Origin: Rhodanobacteraceae bacterium
GTDB lineage: Bacteria; Pseudomonadota; Gammaproteobacteria; Xanthomonadales; Rhodanobacteraceae
Assembly (NCBI GenBank): GCA_004299555.1
Contig: SCQU01000023.1
Coordinates: 143,242-207,241, forward strand
Direction: 5' to 3'
Length of the DNA: 64,000 bases
In this document: in pieces, positions 8,784-16,091 of the stretch
How the letters are laid out: each line of letters opens with the position of its first letter
Position numbering within the stretch: position 1 is the stretch's first letter
Notes under the pieces: model-generated
What the model saw: only the letters and a program-made list of their open reading frames with translations
Databases searched by the model: none
What the model was told of the DNA's origin: nothing
Position numbers and translations under genes: made by a program

Positions 8784-10111
8784 TGCGCGGCGCGTGGCGG
8801 GGGTGGATCTACGCGCTGCTGTGCGTCGTGATCGCCGTGTGCCTCGCGGCGCTGTCGGCGCGCTTTCAGTTCACCGCCGACTGGAGCGCTGGCGCGCGGG
8901 CCAGCATCACGGCGCAAAGCCGGTCGCTGTTGCAGCAACTGCACGGCCCGCTGGTCGTCACCAGCTACGCGCGTCCCGGCAGCGTGCGTGCCAAGACCCG
9001 CCTGTTGCTGGATCGCTACCGGCGTTTCAAGTCCGACCTCCAACTGCGTTTCATCGACCCGGACCTCGATCCCCTCGCAACGCAGGCCGCCAACATCACC
9101 AGCGACGGGCAATTGGTGCTGACCTGGCACGGCCGCAGCCAGCAGGTCACCCAGCTCGATGAGCAGGCTTTCTCGGACGCGCTGGTGCGACTCGTGCGCG
9201 GCGGCACGCAACTGGTCGCCTTCATCACCGGCGACGGCGAACGCGATCCGGCCGCCGCCGGCGCTGCGGACCTCGGCAATTTTGTCCGGCAACTGTCCAG
9301 GCGTGGCGTGCGCGCGCTGCCGCTGAATCTTGCCGAAGCCGCCGAAGTGCCGCGCAACACCCACCTGGTGGTACTGGCCAGCCCGCAGGCGGCACTGCTG
9401 CCGACGTCGGTACAAAAGCTCGAGGACTACGTCGCCGACGGCGGCAGCCTCCTTTGGCTCAGCGAGCCCGGCGCCGACGCGCTGGGCCTCGCGCCACTGG
9501 CACGGGCGCTGGACATCAAGCAACTGCCGGGCACGCTGTTTGATGCACGCGGCGCCACCGCCGTCGGCGATCCGCGCCTGCTGGTACTTACCCATTACCC
9601 GGCGCAGGCCATCACGGACAATTTCAGGCTCAACACGCTGTTTCCGCAGGTGGCCGCACTGGCGACGCTGCCCGACTCGCAGTGGAACGTGCAGCCCATC
9701 CTGCAATCGAGTGCGCGCAGCTGGAACCAGATCGTGTCGGTCGATCCCGTGACCGCCGCGTTCGACCCGAACGCGGGCGAGCTCAAGGGCCCGCTGACGT
9801 TCGGTTACGCCTTGGGCCGCCTCTCGCCGAGCCCGGCGCGGAACCAGCAACGCGTGGTGGTGATCGGCGGCGGCAATTTTCTGTCCAACGCCTTCCTTGG
9901 CAACGGCGGCAACCTTGCCTTCGGCGAGCGCGTGTTCGACTGGCTGCTGGGCGATGACGCCCTCGCCAGCGTGCCGCCCCCCGCGCCCGACGCCGTGCTG
10001 AAGCCATCCGGCGCGGACCTTGGCATCCTCACCTTCGGCTATTTGATCGGGCTGCCGATCCTGCTGATCCTGCTTGGACTCGGCATCGGCTGGCGCCGGC
10101 GGCGGCGGTGA
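8783..10111 (+). CDS. GldG-like ABC transporter-associated protein
   Basis: A 442-residue protein with an N-terminal membrane anchor (WIYALLCVVIAVCLAAL), a large extracytoplasmic part and a C-terminal membrane segment (GILTFGYLIGLPILLILLGL) followed by an Arg-rich tail. The central region (VAFITGDGERDP..., LEDYVADGGSLLWL) resembles the DUF4350/GldG domain of uncharacterised ABC systems. Its ATG overlaps the permease stop by one base (TGATG). The role is inferred from context: an accessory, probably periplasmic, component of the transporter. Confidence 0.8.
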   Translation: MRGAWRGWIYALLCVVIAVCLAALSARFQFTADWSAGARASITAQSRSLLQQLHGPLVVTSYARPGSVRAKTRLLLDRYRRFKSDLQLRFIDPDLDPLATQAANITSDGQLVLTWHGRSQQVTQLDEQAFSDALVRLVRGGTQLVAFITGDGERDPAAAGAADLGNFVRQLSRRGVRALPLNLAEAAEVPRNTHLVVLASPQAALLPTSVQKLEDYVADGGSLLWLSEPGADALGLAPLARALDIKQLPGTLFDARGATAVGDPRLLVLTHYPAQAITDNFRLNTLFPQVAALATLPDSQWNVQPILQSSARSWNQIVSVDPVTAAFDPNAGELKGPLTFGYALGRLSPSPARNQQRVVVIGGGNFLSNAFLGNGGNLAFGERVFDWLLGDDALASVPPPAPDAVLKPSGADLGILTFGYLIGLPILLILLGLGIGWRRRRR

Positions 10112-10593
10112 AGCGCGCCGATCGCCAGCTCGCGGTACTCGCGCTCATCGCCGCGGCGCTGGTGGCCGCGGTGCTGTGGGTCGGGAGGCGCGAATACCTG
10201 CGCGCTCCGCCGGCCGTAACCGCCATCGCGCCGGCCGCGGTGACGCACATCGAGCTCAGCCTTCCGCCCCTTGCGGCCCAGGTTTTCGAACATCGCAAGG
10301 ACGGCTGGTGGCGCGTCGAACCCTCACCGGCACGCGCCAATGATCCGCGGCTCGAGCGCCTCGCGAAGCTCGCCGCGACGCCGGTCGCGCGCTGGATTCC
10401 GGCCGCCGCCATCGCGCCGGCCAAGGTCGGCCTGGAACATCCTTCCGCGACGCTCGTCCTGGACCACACCCGGCTTGAATACGGCGGCCTCACCGCCATC
10501 GGCGACCTGCGCTATGTACGCGTGGGCGCCAGGGTGGCACTGGTGCCACGACAGTATTCGCCGGAAGTCATGCTGACCAAGGACGGCCACTGA
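10108..10593 (+). CDS. DUF4340-like membrane-anchored protein of the Gld-type operon
   Basis: A 161-residue protein with one N-terminal membrane segment ([18 protein letters not shown]) and a periplasmic domain containing [18 protein letters not shown], similar to the opening of DUF4340 proteins that sit beside GldG-like genes. It starts with GTG at 10108, overlapping the upstream TGA (GTGA), so it is coupled to the operon. It is shorter than many DUF4340 proteins, which may be tandem. Function unknown; likely a structural partner of the transporter. Confidence 0.7.
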   Translation: MKRADRQLAVLALIAAALVAAVLWVGRREYLRAPPAVTAIAPAAVTHIELSLPPLAAQVFEHRKDGWWRVEPSPARANDPRLERLAKLAATPVARWIPAAAIAPAKVGLEHPSATLVLDHTRLEYGGLTAIGDLRYVRVGARVALVPRQYSPEVMLTKDGH

Positions 10594-10640
10594 ACCCGCC
10601 GCCACGCGCCGCTGGCGCGATCGCGTTTGTGCCCCATACC

Positions 10641-11453
10641 ATGCCCGAATTGCCTGAGGTTGAAACCACCCGTCGCGGCATCGCGCCGTTTGTCACCGGC
10701 CGCGTCGTTGCGCGCGTGGTGTTGCGCCGAAAAGACCTGCGCTGGCCCATCCCGCGCGCGATCTCGACCCGGCTTCCCGGCCAGCGCATCGATGCCGTCG
10801 AACGCCGCGCGAAATACCTGCTGCTGCACACGGCGGCCGGCAGCGCGCTGCTGCACCTTGGCATGTCGGGCTCGCTGCGGATCGTCGACGCGACCGTGCC
10901 CGTACGCAAACACGATCACTACGACCTGTGGCTCGATTCGGGCCAGGCGTTGCGCTTCAACGATCCGCGGCGGTTCGGCTGCTTGCTGTGGCAGCCGCCG
11001 GGAGAAGTTCACCCGCTATTGCAGCACCTCGGGCCGGAGCCGCTGGGTGACGCGTTTGACGGCCATTGGCTGTGGGCGGCGTCGCGCGGGCACCACACCG
11101 CGGTAAAGAATTTCCTGATGGATCAAAGCATCGTCGTTGGCGTCGGCAACATCTACGCAAGCGAAGCCCTGTTTGCGGCCGGCATCCATCCCAAGCGCGC
11201 CGCCGGCGCGGTGTCACGCGCGCGTTACACGCGGCTGGCCGCGGAAGTCCGCCGCATCCTCACCCGCGCCATCCTCCGCGGCGGCACGACGCTGCGTGAC
11301 TTCACCGCTCCCGACGGCGCGCCCGGGTACTTCGAACAGGAATTGCAGGTCTATGGCCGCGCGGGACAGCCCTGCACGGCATGCGGCACGCCCATTCGTG
11401 CGGCCTTCATCGGCCAGCGCATGAGCTACTGGTGCCCGCACTGCCAGCGTTGA
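10641..11453 (+). CDS. mutM: bifunctional DNA-formamidopyrimidine glycosylase/AP lyase
   Basis: A 270-residue base-excision-repair enzyme that removes 8-oxoguanine and formamidopyrimidines and then cleaves the AP site. The mature N-terminus is [12 protein letters not shown], with the catalytic Pro2 and Glu3, which fixes the start at 10641 rather than the in-frame GTG at 10629. The C-terminal zinc finger is intact (CTACG... CPHC). The helix-two-turns-helix segment includes [13 protein letters not shown]. It lies 47 bp after the transporter operon. Confidence 0.97.
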   Translation: MPELPEVETTRRGIAPFVTGRVVARVVLRRKDLRWPIPRAISTRLPGQRIDAVERRAKYLLLHTAAGSALLHLGMSGSLRIVDATVPVRKHDHYDLWLDSGQALRFNDPRRFGCLLWQPPGEVHPLLQHLGPEPLGDAFDGHWLWAASRGHHTAVKNFLMDQSIVVGVGNIYASEALFAAGIHPKRAAGAVSRARYTRLAAEVRRILTRAILRGGTTLRDFTAPDGAPGYFEQELQVYGRAGQPCTACGTPIRAAFIGQRMSYWCPHCQR

Positions 11454-11757
11454 TCACGAAAGCGAGGGAGGTAGTGCTCGAATAACCGTCGCGACTAAAC
11501 CGGCAGGGACCGCCGGCTTGAACGCCGCAGGCGGCCCGCAGGGCGAGCCACATGGATGTGGCGAGTCGCGATGGCAGATTGCGGCACGCCGGAGCGCAGG
11601 AAGCGGAGTGTACGCACCAGTACACGAGCATTGACCCGCCGCGTCGGCGGCTCGCCCTTCGGGTCATTCGCTTGGCGAATGTTCGCTCCGGCATCCTGCC
11701 TGCGCAGTCGAGCACCGCCGGCGCGCAAGCTGCCGGGCGCAGCAGGTTGTTCGGGCA
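11454..11757. other. gene-free structured interval between mutM and glnB
   Basis: About 300 bp with no supportable gene but several dyads. TGTAC and GTACA flank six bases near 11610-11625, CCGCC and GGCGG flank GCGTC near 11636-11650, GACCC at 11633-11637 can pair with GGGTC at 11661-11665, and CATTCGC at 11665-11671 pairs perfectly with GCGAATG at 11675-11681 across TTG. It may be a dispersed repeat or a structured RNA. Both flanking genes end towards it, so a terminator role is also possible. Confidence 0.4.
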
Positions 11758-12355
<598 letters not shown>

Positions 12356-12456
12356 ACGCGCCGCCATGTAGGAAAATCCCTACCCTATTGCAAGCTGCGC
12401 ACCGATGGTCGCGCCCCTCCCGGCGCCTTAACCTGTGCGCGCATCGAGGCTACGAC

Positions 12457-12705
12457 ATGATTGACGTGCACTCCATAGACCAACTCGCGCACCGGCTGGC
12501 TACCTTGGTTCCTCCAGGACTGGCCCAGGCGCGGGATGACATGGAAGCCAACTTCAAGGATGTGCTGGCGCAGGGATTGCGCCGCCTCGACCTTGTCACG
12601 CGCGAGGAATTCGACGCCCAGCGCGCCGTGCTGGAGCGGACGCGCAAACAAGTCACGCACCTTGAAACGCGTGTGACCGAGCTCGAAACCGCGCGAAAGG
12701 TGTAA
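12457..12705 (+). CDS. ubiK: ubiquinone biosynthesis accessory factor UbiK (BMFP family)
   Basis: An 82-residue helical protein with an N-terminal amphipathic segment (LAHRLATLVPPGLAQARDDM) and a C-terminal trimeric coiled coil (VLERTRKQVTHLETRVTELE). This is the YqiC/BMFP pattern; family members bind lipid and UbiJ and support aerobic ubiquinone synthesis. The ATG at 12457 (MIDVHSIDQL) is preceded by GAGGC; the longer open frame to 12190 runs through repeat DNA and is not used. Stand-alone gene between glnB and comM. Confidence 0.88.
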   Translation: MIDVHSIDQLAHRLATLVPPGLAQARDDMEANFKDVLAQGLRRLDLVTREEFDAQRAVLERTRKQVTHLETRVTELETARKV

Positions 12706-12866
12706 CCCTTCTCGACAAAGGCGGTGACGCCCGCAAGTAATCGCGCGCGGCGTTTCCGACCGGCGACGCCGATCGTGTTGACTCAAGGCCACGTCCCGCC
12801 GCGGGCACCCAAGCGGCCCGTCACGGCCTGACTTTCGCCCCAAGCCACGCAGGGAATGCGAGTGAC

Positions 12867-14384
12867 ATGAGTCTTGCAGTGGCGCTCACAAGGGCCTCCG
12901 AAGGTGTCGCAGCACCACTGGTGACGGTTGAAGTCCACCTGTCCGGCGGGCTGCCCGGCACCTCCATCGTAGGCCTGCCGGAAGCCGCCGTGCGCGAAGC
13001 GCGCGACCGCGTACGCGTCGCGATCCAGAACACCCAGTTCGAGTACCCGGCCCGCCGCGTGACGGTCAACCTGGCACCCGCGGAACTGCCCAAGAACGGC
13101 GGCCGCTTCGACCTTGCCATCGCGCTCGGCATCCTTGCCGCGGGCGGCCAACTACCCCGCGAGTCCCTGCAGGGCTGTGAATTTCTCGGCGAGCTCGCGC
13201 TGTCGGGCGAGCTGCGGCCGGTGCCGGGCGTGCTGCCGGCACTGCTGCGCGCCCGCGGCGGCCGGCGCTGCATCATCGTACCGCAGGCCAACGCCGACGA
13301 GGCCGGGCTGCTGGGTGACATCGATGTGCGGGTCGCGCGCACGCTGGCGGAGGTTTGCGCGCACCTGCGCGGCGCCGAGCCGCTGCCGCCGCCCCAGCCC
13401 ACACCAGCTCCCCGCGCATCCGGCGCGCTGCCCGATCTCGCCGACGTACGCGGCCAGCTGGGCGCCCGCCGCGCCCTTGAAATTGCCGCCGTCGGCGGTC
13501 ACCACCTGCTGTTGATCGGCCCGCCGGGTACCGGCAAATCCATGCTGGCGCAGCGCCTGCCCGGCATCCTGCCCCCGCTCACCGATGCCGAGGCCATCGA
13601 AGCGTGCGCGGTGCGTTCGGCCGCCGGCGAGCCTTTCGACATACACGCCTGGCACCAACGCCCATACCGGGCGCCGCACCACACGGCATCGGGCGTTGCA
13701 CTGGTCGGTGGCGGCTCGCACCCGCGCCCGGGCGAGATTTCACTTGCCCACCACGGTGTGCTGTTTCTGGATGAACTGCCGGAATTTGATCGCCATGTGC
13801 TGGAAGTGCTGCGCGAGCCGCTGGAATCCGGCCACATCGTGATTTCGCGCGCGGCACACCAGGCGAAGTTTCCTGCGCGTTTCCAGCTGGTCGCGGCCAT
13901 GAATCCCTGTCCGTGCGGTTACGCTGGCGACCCCGGTGGCCGCTGCCATTGCACGCCCGACTCCATCGCGCGCTACCGCGGACGCATTTCCGGCCCGCTG
14001 CTGGATCGGATCGACATCCTGTGCGAAGTACCGCGCGTGCCGCTGGCCGAGCTCAACGCCGAACGCGGCGCCACGGATGAAGCGTCCGCCACGGTGCGCG
14101 CGCGGGTTACCAACGCGCGAAGCGTCGCCATGCAGCGCGCCGGCAAGCCCAACGGCCTGCTCGGCACGCGCGAGATCGAACGCGATTGCGCACTCGGCCC
14201 TGCCGAGCGCACGCTGCTCGAGCGCGCGCTGGACAAGCTGGGTTTGTCGGCCCGCGCGTACCACCGGGTCCTGCGCGTCGCCCGCAGCATCGCGGACCTT
14301 GCCGGCACCGACCGCATCGCGCGCGAGCATCTGGCCGAGGCCATCCAATACCGGCGCGCCGATGCCGCCAGCACGGCGCGGTAA
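12867..14384 (+). CDS. comM: YifB/ComM family Mg-chelatase-like AAA+ ATPase
   Basis: A 505-residue protein. The N-terminal ChlI-like Lon-fold domain (SIVGLPEAAVREARDRV, ELPKNGGRFDLAIALGIL) is followed by an AAA+ module with Walker A GPPGTGKS (residues 218-225), Walker B LFLDELPEF and the zinc-like cluster region CPCGYAGDPGGRCHC. In naturally transformable bacteria ComM is a hexameric helicase that aids branch migration during integration of transforming DNA. The family is widespread and its role here is inferred. The start matches the family N-terminus. Confidence 0.93.
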   Translation: MSLAVALTRASEGVAAPLVTVEVHLSGGLPGTSIVGLPEAAVREARDRVRVAIQNTQFEYPARRVTVNLAPAELPKNGGRFDLAIALGILAAGGQLPRESLQGCEFLGELALSGELRPVPGVLPALLRARGGRRCIIVPQANADEAGLLGDIDVRVARTLAEVCAHLRGAEPLPPPQPTPAPRASGALPDLADVRGQLGARRALEIAAVGGHHLLLIGPPGTGKSMLAQRLPGILPPLTDAEAIEACAVRSAAGEPFDIHAWHQRPYRAPHHTASGVALVGGGSHPRPGEISLAHHGVLFLDELPEFDRHVLEVLREPLESGHIVISRAAHQAKFPARFQLVAAMNPCPCGYAGDPGGRCHCTPDSIARYRGRISGPLLDRIDILCEVPRVPLAELNAERGATDEASATVRARVTNARSVAMQRAGKPNGLLGTREIERDCALGPAERTLLERALDKLGLSARAYHRVLRVARSIADLAGTDRIAREHLAEAIQYRRADAASTAR

Positions 14385-14402
14385 CCAACGCACCGCCGGG
14401 GG

Positions 14403-15578
14403 CTAGGGCCACGCCTGGTGCGCCGGGTCAAACTCGACCGTCACCTTGGCTTGCGCCCGCACACCGAAACCACACACGCACAATGGACCCTCGGCCATGG
14501 GTTCCAACCCGAACGCCCACTCGATCTCGACCTCGTTGATCGCGGCGGTGATGAAGGCACCCAGGTCCAGCTCCGTGGCGGCGAGATACAGCGCCTGCGA
14601 CAGGTGCCCTGCATCCAGGATCACCGCGCGATAGGCCTTGGCGTGATTACGGTATTTCCAGAAATTCCGCTCGAAGCGTGCCACCAGCGCGATCTGCACG
14701 GGCGCCGCCGCGTAGTAGGCCTGCGTGGCAACGAAGCGGCCCGCCAGCGCCAGCGCGGCTTCCCTGTCCAGTTCGCCCAACAGCTCCAGCGCATGATCGA
14801 CCGGATGGTAGTGATACAAGCCCGGCGGAATGCCCTCGACCCGCTGCACCAGGAGATACGCTTCGGTCGCGTGCAAGCCGCCCGCCGAGGGCACGCTTTT
14901 TTTCAGCAGCTGCACGCCGGGCGCGTAATCACTGACCGCGCGCGCCCCGAACGCGCGATACAACATCGCCGAGAACACGTCCCGCGCGAGCGGCGCGGTA
15001 ACGTAATTGCGGCAGGTCACACGGCGTTCCAGCAACGCATCCAGCGACGATGGCGACGGCCTGTCCAGCGGCAGCCGGCGCTCCGCCGCCGCGCGCGCAT
15101 TCACCACCGGCGGTGCGGGGCCCAGGCGTTCCAGAAAGGACTGTTCGCTGGTCTCAGCGAACAGCCGTTCGGCGGCTTCGGTGTCCACGTCGCGCCAGCG
15201 GGTGTGCCGGTGCATCACCGCCGGCAGCCCGCGCCAATGCACCGCGCGCACGGCTGCGTCCGCTTGGGCACATTGTCGTGACATCGCGTCTGCCGGTTCC
15301 TGCGCGATCAACAATCCTTTCGCCAACAGCGCGTCCAGCACCGCGCGCGGATGCCGTTGCGACAACGCCTCGAACGCTTGCCAATGTCCGGGCGACAACG
15401 CGCCCAGCACCGCGACCTCGGCCGCGTCCAGCGGGATTTCATCATCGCAATGCGCCGCCAGCGCTACCCATTGCAATCTCTCGCGGACGCCGGTTTCGCC
15501 CGCCGCAAGCTCAGCAAAATCGAAGTCGACGGATTCGCGCGGCTCAACCAGAACCATCGCGCAACGGCGTACCTGCAT
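14403..15578 (-). CDS. SagB-like putative peptide-maturation dehydrogenase
   Basis: A 391-residue protein whose C-terminal half is a nitroreductase-fold FMN oxidoreductase of the SagB/ThcOx type: LLERRVTCRNY (residues 182-192), KSVPSAGGLHATEAYL (227-242) and KYRNHAKAYRAVILDAGH (308-325). In RiPP pathways such enzymes oxidise azolines to azoles or otherwise dehydrogenate a peptide. The N-terminal part (about 47-92) reads like a small winged helix with LDALLAKGLLIA at its end, similar to a RiPP recognition element. The ATG at 15578 is preceded by GGGGG 8 bases upstream. It is divergent from the precursor-like gene at 15801. I recognise it as the dehydrogenase that accompanies NHLP-related peptides in Xanthomonadales. 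No YcaO or E1-like cyclodehydratase lies in the window, so the reaction is unknown. Confidence 0.8.
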   Translation of the reverse strand: MQVRRCAMVLVEPRESVDFDFAELAAGETGVRERLQWVALAAHCDDEIPLDAAEVAVLGALSPGHWQAFEALSQRHPRAVLDALLAKGLLIAQEPADAMSRQCAQADAAVRAVHWRGLPAVMHRHTRWRDVDTEAAERLFAETSEQSFLERLGPAPPVVNARAAAERRLPLDRPSPSSLDALLERRVTCRNYVTAPLARDVFSAMLYRAFGARAVSDYAPGVQLLKKSVPSAGGLHATEAYLLVQRVEGIPPGLYHYHPVDHALELLGELDREAALALAGRFVATQAYYAAAPVQIALVARFERNFWKYRNHAKAYRAVILDAGHLSQALYLAATELDLGAFITAAINEVEIEWAFGLEPMAEGPLCVCGFGVRAQAKVTVEFDPAHQAWP

Positions 15579-15624
15579 GCAACTTGCCCCCATCAGGAAA
15601 AGGCTGAACAACTTCGCTCTTTGC

Positions 15625-15699
15625 CGTCATCCCGGCGGAAGCCGGCATCCAGTTGTTTCGCCCGCCCGGAGCTGGATCCCGGCTTCCGCCGGCATGACG
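15625..15699. repeat. REP-type inverted repeat upstream of the precursor gene
   Basis: Arm 1 (15625-15652) starts CGTCATCCCGGCGGAAGCCG. Arm 2 (15671-15699) is its near-perfect reverse complement, with two compensating differences, around a loop of about 18 bases. It could form a long stable hairpin in the divergent region between the dehydrogenase and precursor genes. No RAYT transposase is in the window. Confidence 0.8.
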
Positions 15700-15720
15700 A
15701 AGCTGAAGACATGACGGGTC

Positions 15721-15743
15721 GTGCAAACTTTCTTGGCTTGCAC
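15721..15743. promoter_or_regulatory. dyad upstream of the precursor-like gene
   Basis: GTGCAA and TTGCAC are perfect inverted repeats separated by 11 bases, ending 57 bp before the precursor ATG. The spacing is what a dimeric regulator would use. No regulator is assigned, so this is a candidate operator only. Confidence 0.35.
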
Positions 15744-15800
15744 CGCCGATGGCCCGATTCGTGCATTGTGCCATCTACCACCCACGTTCAGGGACACACC

Positions 15801-16091
15801 ATGGCCGTTTCAAAGTTGACCCACGAGCACTCGCTCGCGCTGCTGCACAAGCTTGCCACCGACGACGGTTTCCGCAGCCGCTACGAGCAAAGTCCCGCGG
15901 CCGCGCTGGCTGAGCTGGGAGTGCCGCAGGAAACCATCGCCAATCTCAAGGCGTCGTGCCGCCAGCCAACCACTTTGGCCGCAAAGAGCCACTTCGCGGA
16001 CGCGCACAAGGCCTTGTCCCAGGCGGCGGCAGACGCCTGCGTAGGCATGTTCATTCCAACCATCAAGTTAGACTTCGGCCCAAGTCGTTAG
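15801..16091 (+). CDS. putative RiPP precursor, NHLP-related modified peptide
   Basis: A 96-residue peptide. Residues 11-50 (LALLHKLATDDGFRSRYEQ, then SPAAALAELGV) match the helical leader shared by nitrile-hydratase-like and Nif11-like RiPP precursors, with the LxxLxxDxxFRxxxxxxPxxAL pattern. A linker with Cys53 and several Ser/Thr follows, then a hydrophobic tail AADACVGMFIPTIKLDFGPSR with Cys80, Thr87 and Ser95. The ATG at 15801 is preceded by AGGGA; an in-frame ATG at 15711 would add an unconserved extension. It is divergent from the SagB-like gene and convergent, with a 4-base overlap, with the cyclase gene. The leader lacks an obvious GG cleavage site, and no peptidase or exporter is nearby. 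Family membership is recognised; the product is unknown. Confidence 0.78.
   Translation: MAVSKLTHEHSLALLHKLATDDGFRSRYEQSPAAALAELGVPQETIANLKASCRQPTTLAAKSHFADAHKALSQAAADACVGMFIPTIKLDFGPSR

Noticed and set aside
8234..9850. A 538-codon minus-strand frame across the GldF/GldG genes
   Set aside because: No motif or ribosome binding site; it is antisense to well-supported coupled genes.
15351..15800. An upstream in-frame extension of the precursor-like peptide
   Set aside because: It runs through the REP hairpin and the opposite-strand dehydrogenase start; AGGGA precedes the ATG at 15801 and the leader pattern begins there.
12867..16088. A YcaO or lanthipeptide synthetase partner for the peptide cassette
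   Set aside because: None of the neighbouring genes has these domains; comM on the left is an unrelated housekeeping gene.
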